A stretch of 64,000 bases of DNA, taken from the NCBI RefSeq assembly GCF_024734075.1, contig NZ_CP102850.1:4278001-4342000 (forward strand), given 5' to 3'. The notes beneath the pieces were generated by a model that was given only the letters and a program-made list of their open reading frames with translations, searched no databases and had not been told where the DNA came from. Below, in pieces: positions 18,240 through 27,523 of the stretch (position 1 is its first letter; each line of letters starts with the position of its first letter). This DNA comes from Gordonia mangrovi (GTDB lineage: Bacteria; Actinomycetota; Actinomycetes; Mycobacteriales; Mycobacteriaceae). Made by a program: the position numbers and the translations under genes.

Positions 18240-21200
18240 TCATCTGAGGCGCATGTCACCAGCGGTGGCGATACCGTCGGCGTCCGGGGCGACACCCGCA
18301 TCCCAGAACGCGCGGTACCTCCCGTCCAACGACAGCAACTCGCGGTGTGTTCCCAGCTCGACGATGCGGCCCTGATCGACCACGGCGATCAGGTCTGCAC
18401 GTGCCGCGGTGGCCAGGCGATGGGCGACGATGACCGACGTCCGCCGGTGGGTGAGTGCCTCGCCGGCGGCCAGCACGAGGGCTTCGGTCGCCTGGTCCAG
18501 CGTGGCGGTGGCCTCGTCGAGCAGCAACAGATCGGGGTGCACGAGTTCGGCGCGCGCCAGCGCGATCAGTTGGCGTTGGCCCGACGACAGGCCTTGTCCT
18601 CGTTCGCCGATCGGATGGTTCATCGCACCCGGCAGGTCGGCGATCATGCCCGCGGCGCCCACCGCCGCCGCGGCCGCCGCGATCTCTGCACGATCGGCGT
18701 CGGGTCGGCCGTAGGCGATGTTGTCGGCGACGGTGCCGGTGAACAGGTGGGGCTCCTGCGGCACCACCCCGATGCGCGCGCGGTAGTCCTCGAGCGCATG
18801 GTCGCGGATGTCGCGGCCGTCCATCCGGACCGCACCCGAGCTGGGGTCGTAGTAGCGGGCGAGCAATTTGACGATGGTGGACTTGCCCGCGCCGGTCTTG
18901 CCGACCAGCGCCAGCGATGTTCCCGCCGGGACCGTGAGGTCGACCTCGGTCAGGGCGTCGCGGTCGGCGCCGGAGTACCGGAACGTGACGTCGTCGAGTT
19001 CCACGCGGCCATCGAAACCCGTTGTCGGGACCGCGATGTGGGTGTCGCGGTGCTGTAGCGAGCTCGGGGTGCGGATGAGGTCGCCGATACGTCGCAGGCC
19101 GACGGAGGCCTGTTGGTACCCGTCGAACACCTGGGAGAGCTGCTGCACCGGACCGAACAGCATCGAGAGGTAGAGGACGAAGGCGACCAGTGTGCCCGCC
19201 GACAGCGATCCCTGGGAGATCTGCTGTGCGCCGACCGCGATGGCCACCGCGGTCGCGAGGTCCGACATGAATGTGATGAACGGGAAGTAGATCGAGATCG
19301 CGACCTGGGAGACCATTCGGGCACGCAGCCACTCGTCGGTCCGACGGGTGAACCGCGCCGTCGCGGTGGGAGTGTGTCGATAGGTCTGTGTGGTCTTGAT
19401 GCCGGCGATGTTCTCCTGGAAATCGGCGTTGACCAGGCTCACCAGCTCCCGTGAGCGCGTGTAGGCGACCGCTGAGATCCGCCGGAACACCACGGTGGCG
19501 ATGATCAGGACGGGAAAGACGGGCAGGATCAGTGCGCCGAGCAACGGGTCGGTGATCACCAACGCCACGGTGACACCGATCAGGGTGAGCGCCGCGACGA
19601 CCGCGGTGGAGAGACCGGTCTGCAGGAATGTCGACAGCGCGTCGACGTCGGTGGTCATCCGGGTCATGATGCGCCCGGACAGCTCGCGTTCGTAGTAGTC
19701 GAGACCCAGCCGTTGCAGGTGGGCGTAGCTACGCACCCGCAGGCCGAACAGGACGCGTTCGCCGGCCCGGGTGGCGGTGATCGTCATGGTGGCGGCGGCC
19801 AGCCATCCGATTCCCACCAACCCCACGCCCACCGCGGTGGCCCACCACAGGGTCGATTCGTCGGCGTCCGTGGCGGCATCGATGACGGTGCGGGCCAGCG
19901 TGGGGAAGGCCAGCCCGACGAGCGTGTCGATCGCGATGGTGACGATCGCGATGCCGAGCAGCCAGCGCACCGGCCGCAGCAGCTGTGTCAGGGAGAACTC
20001 ACGGTTGTCCGAGCGGGCCGCCCCGACGTCGACGGCGGGCTCTTCGTCGGCGGGCGGGAGGGTGTCGACCGCGGCCTCGAGCTCGGGTGTCGCGGGCATG
20101 GAGCCGAGTGCACCGCCCATGCCCCCGCCGCCTCGGGCACCCCCGCCGCCCGGACCCCGCGTGGGTGTGGCCGGCGGCCGGATCGGCCGGTCCGGTGCGG
20201 CGACGGGTGCGGTGGCCGGCCACAGTTCGTTCAGCTCCGGGCCACGCGGGACCTCGGGGGTGGCGATACGTCCCACCTGTTCGGGGTCGGCCGACGCCAT
20301 CAGACTGCGGAACAGTTCGCAGCGGCCGTCCAACTCCTCGACCGTCCCCATGTCGACGATGCGCCCGCCGTCGAGCACCGCGACGCGGTCGGCCAGCGCC
20401 AGCGTCGACCGGCGGTGTGCCAGCAGCAGCATCGTTCGGTGTCGGTTGCGTAGTCCACGCAGGATGCGGACCTCGGTGGAGGCGTCCACCGCTGACGTCG
20501 CGTCGTCGAGCACGAGCACGCGGGACCCGCCGTAGAGCGCCCGGGCCAGGGCTACGCGTTGCCGTTGACCGCCGGACAGTGTGAGCCCGCGTTCGCCGAC
20601 CACGGTGTCGAATCCGTCGGTGAGCGTGTCGATGAACTCGAGGGCGTCGGCGCGGTCGGCGGCCGCCACCAGTCGGGGGCTGGGGGCCGCACCGCCGAGC
20701 CGGGCCTCGCCGGCCGCCGGACCCAGGACGATGTTGGCCGCGATGGTGTCGGAATACAGGAACGGCTCGTCGAAGACCACCGAGACCGCGTCGTGGAGGG
20801 CATCCGACGCCAGCTCGTCGACCGGGTGGACGGTGTCGCCCACCAGGAGCTCGACGGCCCCGGAATCGGTCCGGTAGTAGCGTCCGGCCAGGTCGGCGAG
20901 TGTGGACTTCCCCGACCCGGGGCGGCCCACCACGGCGACGCATTCTCCGGGTCCCACGGTGAGGTCGACCCCGTCGAGCACTTGCCGATCACCGAACGCG
21001 AACCGTACGTCGCGCATCCGCAATCCGACCGGGCCGTCGGGCAGTGTCGCGGTGTTGTGCTCGGCCGGGTCGCGCGGGTGATCGATGACGTCGTAGACCC
21101 GGTCCACCGCGGCCCGCGCCAACTGGGCGCTCACCACGAGGTTGGTGAGCAGTCGGGCCAGCGCCGTCATGGAGGCGATGTAGGTGGCGAAGGCGAGGAA

Positions 21201-22100
21201 GGTGCCTGCGGTGATGTGACCGGTCATGGTGAGATAACCGCCGAGCGCGATCACCGCGACCATGCCGAGTTGCGGGATGGCGGCCATCGTCGGGGTGAAG
21301 CGCGCGTTGATCCGTCCCGCGCGCAATCGCAGGGAGTACAGGCGGGCGCCCAGCCCCACCAGTTCGTCGACCGCGCGGCGTTCCTGGCCGAATCCCTTCA
21401 CCACGCGCACGCCGGTGACGGTCTCCTCGACGTGCTGTGCGACGTCGGCCGCCGCCTGCTGGGCAGACCAGGTGGCCGCGAAGAGCTTGCGGCGGGTCCG
21501 GAACACCACCAGGGCGACCAGCGGGAAGATCGACAAGGCGACGCAGGTGAGCAGAGGCGACAGATACGCCATGATGCCGATGGCGACGACCACCTGGACC
21601 GCTGCCCCCAGCGACAGCGGTGCCATCGCCAGCAGTCCCTGCACGATCTGCAGATCCGAGATGGACCGCGACACGATCTGGCCGGTGCGGATCTGGTTCT
21701 GGGCGTTGCCGTCGAGGTGCAGCAACGTGTCGAGCAGCTTGCGGCGCAGCCCGTTTTGCACGCTCACCGACAGGCGTCCGGCCGTCAGCCGACGTCCGAA
21801 CTGGCATCCGTAGCGCACCACCGCCAGCACCACGAGGGCGGTGACGATGAGTCGGATCGACCACCCGTCTGTGGCGGCGCCCGTCGCGTGGTCGATCGCG
21901 GCCTTGGCGAGCAACGGCGCGATCAGGTCGACCGCGACCGCCACCGCGGTCACCGTCAGGGTGATCGTGACCAATGCGCGGTGATGTCCGCACTCGGCGG
22001 CGAGCCGGCGGATCCAGCCGCGCCGGGTTGGGGCGTCGTCGGTTGCCGACGGCGTCGCGTCGGCGCTGTGCCGCACTCGGGATTGGAGCGCGGCGATCAC
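18240..22100 (-). CDS. Fused two-half ABC exporter with asymmetric ATP sites
   Basis: 1286 aa with two complete TMD-NBD halves in one chain. The first NBD has GRPGSGKS (near 393), [15 protein letters not shown] and Walker B VLVLDDATSAVD, where the catalytic Glu is replaced by Asp. The second has GKTGAGKS (near 1070), LSSGQRQLIALARAE and LLLLDEATATLD, with the Glu present. A Gly-rich linker joins the halves near residue 660. Separate subunits in mycobacteria (for example Rv1272c/Rv1273c) have this pairing. The GTG start overlaps the stop of the upstream gene (GTGA). The exported compound is unknown; lipid or drug export is typical of the family. Confidence 0.85.
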   Translation of the reverse strand: MIAALQSRVRHSADATPSATDDAPTRRGWIRRLAAECGHHRALVTITLTVTAVAVAVDLIAPLLAKAAIDHATGAATDGWSIRLIVTALVVLAVVRYGCQFGRRLTAGRLSVSVQNGLRRKLLDTLLHLDGNAQNQIRTGQIVSRSISDLQIVQGLLAMAPLSLGAAVQVVVAIGIMAYLSPLLTCVALSIFPLVALVVFRTRRKLFAATWSAQQAAADVAQHVEETVTGVRVVKGFGQERRAVDELVGLGARLYSLRLRAGRINARFTPTMAAIPQLGMVAVIALGGYLTMTGHITAGTFLAFATYIASMTALARLLTNLVVSAQLARAAVDRVYDVIDHPRDPAEHNTATLPDGPVGLRMRDVRFAFGDRQVLDGVDLTVGPGECVAVVGRPGSGKSTLADLAGRYYRTDSGAVELLVGDTVHPVDELASDALHDAVSVVFDEPFLYSDTIAANIVLGPAAGEARLGGAAPSPRLVAAADRADALEFIDTLTDGFDTVVGERGLTLSGGQRQRVALARALYGGSRVLVLDDATSAVDASTEVRILRGLRNRHRTMLLLAHRRSTLALADRVAVLDGGRIVDMGTVEELDGRCELFRSLMASADPEQVGRIATPEVPRGPELNELWPATAPVAAPDRPIRPPATPTRGPGGGGARGGGGMGGALGSMPATPELEAAVDTLPPADEEPAVDVGAARSDNREFSLTQLLRPVRWLLGIAIVTIAIDTLVGLAFPTLARTVIDAATDADESTLWWATAVGVGLVGIGWLAAATMTITATRAGERVLFGLRVRSYAHLQRLGLDYYERELSGRIMTRMTTDVDALSTFLQTGLSTAVVAALTLIGVTVALVITDPLLGALILPVFPVLIIATVVFRRISAVAYTRSRELVSLVNADFQENIAGIKTTQTYRHTPTATARFTRRTDEWLRARMVSQVAISIYFPFITFMSDLATAVAIAVGAQQISQGSLSAGTLVAFVLYLSMLFGPVQQLSQVFDGYQQASVGLRRIGDLIRTPSSLQHRDTHIAVPTTGFDGRVELDDVTFRYSGADRDALTEVDLTVPAGTSLALVGKTGAGKSTIVKLLARYYDPSSGAVRMDGRDIRDHALEDYRARIGVVPQEPHLFTGTVADNIAYGRPDADRAEIAAAAAAVGAAGMIADLPGAMNHPIGERGQGLSSGQRQLIALARAELVHPDLLLLDEATATLDQATEALVLAAGEALTHRRTSVIVAHRLATAARADLIAVVDQGRIVELGTHRELLSLDGRYRAFWDAGVAPDADGIATAGDMRLR

Positions 22101-22846
22101 CGACGTCCCGGCGGAAGTCCGGTACCGGCGACGATATCGCCGTCGATCGTCCAGGTGGCGGGCGGCGGGCCGAATGCCTCGCGCGCGTTGGAGATGACGC
22201 GTCGGCCCAGGGCTCGGTTGCCGACGCCGCCGATCATGGCGCCGATACCGGCCGGCATCAGCTTGCCGAACAGCAGCGGCGCGCGCTTGAACGCGTACTT
22301 CTTGGTCAGTTTGTTCACGAGTGTCTTGTTGAGCTTCGCCAGGCCGCCGCCGGGGATGCTCGCCCCGCCCAGTCGCCGCAGCGCACCGCCCCGGGTGCCG
22401 ACGAGGCGGCCCAATGCGACCACACCTTCCTCACCCAGCGCGACGGCGAGGACGAGGGTTTTGCGGCGCTCGGAATCGTGCACCGGGATGCCGTGCACCT
22501 CGGCGACCGACAGTGCGAGCAGAGCCGATGCCTCGAGGAAGAACGCGGTCTCACCGGTCATCGCGCCCAATGCGGTCATCGTGCCGACGCCGGGGACCGC
22601 GGCCGTGGCGCCCACCGCGCCGCCGGAACCGGTGACGGCGGTCAGGTAGAGCTTCTCCAACCGGGCGATGATCTGCTTCGGGCTCTCCTCTGGGTGTGCG
22701 GTGCGCAGAGTGCGCACGTATCGGGCGACTGCAGGCGCCTGCAGACGCTGCGCGCGATCGAGCAGACCGCCGGTCATCTCGACGGCCTTGCCGGGCGGAC
22801 GCTGCTCGTTGCCCGCGCCGTTGCCGGAGCTGTTGCGTTCAGCCAT
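22097..22846 (-). CDS. Gly/Ala-rich protein of unknown function (EcsC-like?)
   Basis: 249 aa. It has a polar N-terminus, then a Gly/Ala-rich amphipathic core (GSGGAVGATAAVPGVGTM), a helix LEASALLALSVAEVHGI and basic segments near the end. The pattern recalls EcsC-family proteins, but I cannot confirm this. The start is the ATG at 22846 that yields MAERNSSGNG and overlaps the end of the reductase gene by 8 nt; its own stop overlaps the ABC exporter start. It is therefore translated as the middle gene of a three-gene operon. Confidence 0.6.
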   Translation of the reverse strand: MAERNSSGNGAGNEQRPPGKAVEMTGGLLDRAQRLQAPAVARYVRTLRTAHPEESPKQIIARLEKLYLTAVTGSGGAVGATAAVPGVGTMTALGAMTGETAFFLEASALLALSVAEVHGIPVHDSERRKTLVLAVALGEEGVVALGRLVGTRGGALRRLGGASIPGGGLAKLNKTLVNKLTKKYAFKRAPLLFGKLMPAGIGAMIGGVGNRALGRRVISNAREAFGPPPATWTIDGDIVAGTGLPPGRR

Positions 22847-23915
22847 GTGTGGGTACTCCGTCTGCTGCGGGCACGACCTCGTCGGTCGGTGGTGGTCCGG
22901 GCGGCGTGCCGTCGCCGAAGGGTCGGCCGCCGAGCTCCGCACGGTGGTGCGGGGTCAGCCAGTTGCCCAGATCCGGCCCCGCCGGCACCACCCCGGTCGG
23001 ATTGATGTCGCGATGGACGACGTAGTAGTGGCGTTTGATCTGGGTGAAGTCGATGGTGTCGCCGAACCCGGGCGTCTGGAACAGATCGCGGGCGTAGGCC
23101 CACAACACCGGCATCTCCGCGAGTTTGCTGCGATTGCACTTGAAATGGCCATGGTAGACGGGGTCGAAGCGCGCCAGCGTCGTGAACAGCCGGATGTCGG
23201 CCTCGGTGATGGTGTCGCCGACCAGATAGCGGCGAGTCGACAACCGCTCGGAGAGTTCGTCGAGTTTGGTGAAGAGCCGGTGGTAGGCCTTCTCGTAGGA
23301 CTCCTGGTCTCCGGCGAAACCGCAGCGGTAGACCCCGTTGTTGACCTCGGTGTACACCCCCCGGCTGACCTCGTCGATTTCGTCGCGCAGATGTTCGGGA
23401 TACAGGTCGGGCGCCCCCGGGCGGTGGTGGTCGGTCCATTCGAGTTCGAAGTCGACGGTGATCTGGGGGTAGTTGTTGGTCACCACCGCACCGGTCGGGA
23501 TGTCGACCACCGCGGGCACGGTGATGCCCTTGGGGTAGCCCGGGAACCTCTTCTCGTATGCATCCTTCAGGCGCGGTATCTGCAGTACCGGATCGAGACC
23601 ACCGGGATCGAGGTCGAAGGTCCAGGAATCGGCGTCATGCGTGGGACCGCACATGCCCATCGACAGGGCGCCTTCGAGTCCGAGGAGGCGACGCACGATG
23701 ATCGTCCGATTCGCCCACGGACACGCCCGCGCGACGATGAGGCGGTAGCGGCCGGCCTCGACCGGGTAGCCGTCGCGGCCGTCCCGGGTGATCCGGGTGT
23801 CGATGTAGTTCGTATCCCGCACGAACTCCTGTCCGGTGGTCACGTAGACGCCCTGCTCGGTCGCCGCCCCTTCGGTGGGTGGCTTCGCCGCGGTGCGCGG
23901 GCTGTTCGTCGTCAT
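22839..23915 (-). CDS. Glutathionyl/mycothionyl-hydroquinone reductase (Xi-class GST)
   Basis: 358 aa thiol transferase that reduces thiol adducts of hydroquinones. The catalytic motif CPWA is at 65-68 (Cys65). The C-terminal GST helical domain contains LVGDTITEADIRLFTTLARFD and the family tail IDFTQIKRHYYVVHRDINPTGVVP. Actinobacteria of this group use mycothiol, so the true cofactor is probably mycothiol; that is inference. The ATG at 23915 sits 7 nt after TACTGT on this strand, suggesting a leaderless RNA. It is divergent from padR and opens an operon with the unknown protein and the ABC exporter. Confidence 0.85.
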   Translation of the reverse strand: MTTNSPRTAAKPPTEGAATEQGVYVTTGQEFVRDTNYIDTRITRDGRDGYPVEAGRYRLIVARACPWANRTIIVRRLLGLEGALSMGMCGPTHDADSWTFDLDPGGLDPVLQIPRLKDAYEKRFPGYPKGITVPAVVDIPTGAVVTNNYPQITVDFELEWTDHHRPGAPDLYPEHLRDEIDEVSRGVYTEVNNGVYRCGFAGDQESYEKAYHRLFTKLDELSERLSTRRYLVGDTITEADIRLFTTLARFDPVYHGHFKCNRSKLAEMPVLWAYARDLFQTPGFGDTIDFTQIKRHYYVVHRDINPTGVVPAGPDLGNWLTPHHRAELGGRPFGDGTPPGPPPTDEVVPAADGVPTHG

Positions 23916-23922
23916 GCGGTCC

Positions 23923-23987
23923 ACAGTAATGATCTGCTCTGACGGTTGGCAGGCGATGTTCGAGACGGTATATTCCATCTGGAATAT
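23923..23987. promoter_or_regulatory. PadR operator on the padR promoter, and the divergent reductase promoter
   Basis: Rightward TTGGCA (23946-23951) and TATATT (23969-23974) are 17 bp apart, close to consensus. A perfect palindrome, ATATTCCA-TC-TGGAATAT (23970-23987), covers the -10 and the expected RNA start. Leftward TACTGT (23928-23923) lies 7 nt before the reductase ATG. A dimeric PadR protein bound here would block its own promoter directly. Confidence 0.6.
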
Positions 23988-24027
23988 TTGACTTCGAATA
24001 ACCACCCTCGACTCTCAAGGACGGACC

Positions 24028-24657
24028 ATGTCGGCAAACGGGACATTGCCGCCGCTGGCGGTGCTCGTGCTCGGACTCGTGGCCGAGCGGCCCATGCATC
24101 CCTACGAGATGTTCCAGACCACCATCGAGCGGCGCGAGGACCGACTCGTCAAATTTCGGCCCGGCACGCTCTACCACACCGTCGATCGACTGGCCGGCAA
24201 GGAGCTGATCGAGGTCCACGACGTGGAGCGTGAGGGCAACCGACCCGAGCGGACTATCTACCGGATCACCGCCGGCGGCCGCGCCGCCCTGGCGCGCAGC
24301 CTGGAGGAATTGCTCGCCGGCCACCCGACGGAATACCCACAGCTCTATCTCGCCCTCTCAGAGGCCCACGGGCTGCCACGGGCGCGTGTCATCGAACTGC
24401 TCGCCACCCGACTCACACAGATGCGCGCCGAACTCCAGACCCTCCGTGCGGGTGCCGCCGACGCCGACGCGGCCGGCAAGGCGGAGATGTTCTACCTCGA
24501 CATCGGTTGCCGTATAACCACATTGGTTGCGCAGATCGGCTGGCTCGACGACCTTGTCAAACGTCTGACCACCCACACCATCGCCTGGCTCGACGACCCG
24601 GATTTCCGTGCCGCTGCCGTCCCCACCGGGCTGCACGAGAAGGACACAAAAGCATGA
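24028..24657 (+). CDS. PadR-family transcriptional regulator
   Basis: 209 aa. The N-terminal winged helix is typical of PadR: LAVLVLGLVAERPMHPYEM, then KFRPGTLYHTVDRLAGKELI and a wing with REGNRPERTIYRIT. The helical C-terminus for dimerisation starts near residue 95. PadR proteins often respond to phenolics or drugs and control pumps. Here it overlaps the MFS gene by ATGA and is divergent from a quinone-reducing enzyme, so a quinone/phenolic response is likely. Confidence 0.88.
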   Translation: MSANGTLPPLAVLVLGLVAERPMHPYEMFQTTIERREDRLVKFRPGTLYHTVDRLAGKELIEVHDVEREGNRPERTIYRITAGGRAALARSLEELLAGHPTEYPQLYLALSEAHGLPRARVIELLATRLTQMRAELQTLRAGAADADAAGKAEMFYLDIGCRITTLVAQIGWLDDLVKRLTTHTIAWLDDPDFRAAAVPTGLHEKDTKA

Positions 24658-26186
24658 CCTCCCCATCAACCCCCTCGACCGCGCCCGCGCCGGTCACCAC
24701 TCGGCCGTGGGCGGCGATGCTGGCGCTGTGCGTCGGCTTCTTCATGATCCTCGTGGACATGACGATCGTCGCGGTGGCGCAACCGCAGATCCAGACCGCA
24801 CTGGACACCGATGTGAACGGCGTCGTCTGGGTGACCAGCGCCTACCTGCTCACCTACGCGGTCCCACTGCTCATCACCGGCCGACTCGGCGACAAATACG
24901 GGCCGAAGAAGGTCTATCAGCTCGGCTTGCTGCTGTTCACGATCGCCAGCGTGTGGTGTGGATTCGCCGACACCATCGGTGAACTCGTCGCCGCACGCGC
25001 CCTCCAGGGTGTGGGCGCGGCCCTGATCACCCCGCAGACCATGGCCCTCATCACGCGTATCTTCCCGCCGGAGAAGCGTGGTGCGGCCATGGGGGTCTGG
25101 GGCACGGTGGCCGGCGTCGCGACATTGGTGGGCCCGCTGCTCGGCGGCATCCTGACCGACGGTCTCGGCTGGGAGTGGATCTTCTTCGTGAACCTGCCGG
25201 TCGGCGTGGTCGGTCTGGTCTTGGCCGCAATACTGGTTCCTGACGTCGATACCCACGATCACCACTTCGACTGGCTCGGGGTCGCGCTGTCGGCGGTGGG
25301 CATGTTCGCTCTCGTCTTCGGCATCCAGGACGGGGAGAAATACGGCTGGAATACGTGGATCTGGACACTGATCATCGGCGGCCTGGTCTGCATGGCGCTG
25401 TTCGTCTGGTGGCAGTCGCGGATCAATGGTGAGCCGCTGGTCCCGTTGTCACTGTTCGCCGACCGCAACTTCTCGCTGGCCAACATCGGCATCGCGTCGA
25501 TGGGTTTCGCGATCTCCGGCCTGATGATCCCCACGATGTTCTTCTTGCAGTTGGTCGGCGGGATGACGCCCACCCGGGCTGCGGTGATGATGGTCCCGAT
25601 GGCGGTGTTGACCGGTGTGCTCGCGCCGATCGTCGGTCGCGTGCTCGACCGGGTGCATCCGCGCACCATCATCGCCTCGGCGCTACTGCTCAACGCGATC
25701 GCGGTGGGTTGGTTGGGCATGATCGCCCGCCCGGCCACCCCGGTGTGGCAGCTGATCATCCCGCTGTGTCTGATGGGTGTCGCATCAGCCGGGATCTGGG
25801 CGCCGCTGGCGGCCACCGCGACCCGCAACCTGCCCTGGCATCAGGCCGGCGCCGGCGCCGGCGTGTACAACACGACCCGGATGATCGGTTCGGTGCTCGG
25901 CAGTGCGGCGGTGGGTGCGCTGATGCAGACGCGTCTGGCCACGTTGCTTCCCGGTGTCGACACCGAGCACCACAGCGCGGGCGGCCAGCTGCCGGACGAG
26001 GTCCGGGACGGATTCGCCACCGCCATGGGGCAGTCCCTCTATCTGCCCGCCGCTGTGTTGCTCATCGGCGTCGCGGCGGCGCTGTTCTTCGTCAAACCCC
26101 GCCACCAGCTACCGGTGGCGGCCCCTGGCGGAGGACCCACTCAGGCCGGCGACAGCGCGGCGCCCGGACGGGTCGCACCGGCCTGA
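24654..26186 (+). CDS. DHA2-type MFS drug/proton antiporter
   Basis: 510 aa membrane transporter with about 14 helices (EmrB/QacA type). Motif A reads GRLGDKYGPKKVY; motif C-like ARALQGVGAALITPQTMALITRIFPPEKRGAAMG and the family sequence NTTRMIGSVLGSAAVGALMQ are present. The ATG at 24654 overlaps the padR stop and has AGAAGG upstream. It exports small molecules using the proton gradient. In M. tuberculosis the same place after kgd holds Rv1250, an MFS protein. The substrate is likely a phenolic or quinone, from context. Confidence 0.88.
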   Translation: MTSPSTPSTAPAPVTTRPWAAMLALCVGFFMILVDMTIVAVAQPQIQTALDTDVNGVVWVTSAYLLTYAVPLLITGRLGDKYGPKKVYQLGLLLFTIASVWCGFADTIGELVAARALQGVGAALITPQTMALITRIFPPEKRGAAMGVWGTVAGVATLVGPLLGGILTDGLGWEWIFFVNLPVGVVGLVLAAILVPDVDTHDHHFDWLGVALSAVGMFALVFGIQDGEKYGWNTWIWTLIIGGLVCMALFVWWQSRINGEPLVPLSLFADRNFSLANIGIASMGFAISGLMIPTMFFLQLVGGMTPTRAAVMMVPMAVLTGVLAPIVGRVLDRVHPRTIIASALLLNAIAVGWLGMIARPATPVWQLIIPLCLMGVASAGIWAPLAATATRNLPWHQAGAGAGVYNTTRMIGSVLGSAAVGALMQTRLATLLPGVDTEHHSAGGQLPDEVRDGFATAMGQSLYLPAAVLLIGVAAALFFVKPRHQLPVAAPGGGPTQAGDSAAPGRVAPA

Positions 26187-26278
26187 TCCGCGCATCCCCG
26201 GCACCCGACGTCGGCTTCGCCTCCCACAGTGTGTCGGTCGACGCTCGTAGGATGCGGCTCGAGAGTGGGAGGTGAGAC

Positions 26279-27523
26279 ATGACCGTGCCGTTGTTCGAGT
26301 TGCCGGGGTTCGCGCCACCGGGAGACGCGTCGCCCGCGCACGGGTCGTCGGCGCCGGTGGGCGAGACCGCGCACGAGGTGACGTTCCTGCACACGGCCGA
26401 CTGGCAGTTGGGGATGACGCGCCACTATCTCGACGCCGACGCCGCCCATGCCTACACCGCGGCCCGCCACGAGGCCGTCGAACGCATCGGCACCCTCGCG
26501 GCCGAGGTGGATGCGGAGTTCGTCGTGGTGTCCGGTGACGTCTTCGAGGACCATCGGGTGTCGTCCAAGATCGTCCGCCGCACCCTCGATGCCCTCGCCG
26601 GCTATGGAATTCCGGTCTACCTCTTGCCGGGCAACCACGATCCCTTCGACGCGGCGGGGATCTACCGGTCGCGCACCTTCGCGCAGTCCTGCCCGGACAA
26701 TGTCACCGTGCTGTCGGGTGCCGGGGTGCATCGCGTGCGCGGGGGTGTCGAACTGGTAGCGGCCCCCTGGTCGCACAAGCAGCCCGGCGCAGACCTGGTC
26801 GCCGCCCAGGTGGCCGGCCTGCCGCCCGCCGACACCATCCGGATCATGGTGGGCCACGGCGGCGTCGACGCGTTGACGCCCGGCGGCGACGAGGCCCTCA
26901 TCGGGCTGTCCACCCTCGAGAACGCGGTCAACGACGGACTGCTCGACTACGTCGCCCTCGGCGACCGCCACTCGGTCACCTCGGTCGGAGCCACCGGCCG
27001 GGTCTGGTATCCGGGTGCCCACGAGGTCACCAACTTCGACCACATCGAACAGCAGCCCGGCCACGTCCTCGCCGTCACCCTGCGCCGCACCGGCTCCTCG
27101 CGCGAGGTCGACGTCGTGCCGCATCGGGTGGGGCAGTGGTCATTTCAGACGATCTCCGCCGACATCGCGGGCCGTGCCGACATCGAGGCCTTGCGCACAC
27201 GGCTCGATGACATCCCCGACAAACCGCGCGTGGTGCTCCGGTTGCGGCTCGTCGGGTCGGTGTCGGTCACCGAAGGTGCGGTCCTCGACGAGTTGCTCGA
27301 CGAATGTGCCGACCGGTTCGCCTCGGTGACCCGCCCGGACGGTCCCGACGATCTCGTGGTGGTCGCCGATGATGCCGACCTCGACGACCTCGGCGTCGGC
27401 GGATACGTCCGGGAAGCGGCCGAAGAACTCTTCGAGCGCACCGGCTGCACCGACGTCGACGAAGCGCGCACCGCGCGCGATGCGCTGGCCCTGCTGCATC
27501 GCCTCACCGGGAGGACCCGATGA
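26279..27523 (+). CDS. SbcD-like DNA repair metallophosphoesterase
   Basis: 414 aa. Nuclease-type phosphoesterase motifs are HTADWQLGM (38-46), VVSGDVFEDH, LPGNHDPFD, VGHGGVD and ALGDRHS. In the first motif Gln replaces the usual His of D-x-H, and the final GHxH is altered, so activity may differ from classical SbcD/Mre11. The first 30 residues are an extra, flexible tail. The ATG has a strong GGGAGGTGAG 3 nt upstream. It overlaps the ATPase gene by ATGA and matches M. tuberculosis Rv1277 in order and type. Confidence 0.78.
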   Translation: MTVPLFELPGFAPPGDASPAHGSSAPVGETAHEVTFLHTADWQLGMTRHYLDADAAHAYTAARHEAVERIGTLAAEVDAEFVVVSGDVFEDHRVSSKIVRRTLDALAGYGIPVYLLPGNHDPFDAAGIYRSRTFAQSCPDNVTVLSGAGVHRVRGGVELVAAPWSHKQPGADLVAAQVAGLPPADTIRIMVGHGGVDALTPGGDEALIGLSTLENAVNDGLLDYVALGDRHSVTSVGATGRVWYPGAHEVTNFDHIEQQPGHVLAVTLRRTGSSREVDVVPHRVGQWSFQTISADIAGRADIEALRTRLDDIPDKPRVVLRLRLVGSVSVTEGAVLDELLDECADRFASVTRPDGPDDLVVVADDADLDDLGVGGYVREAAEELFERTGCTDVDEARTARDALALLHRLTGRTR

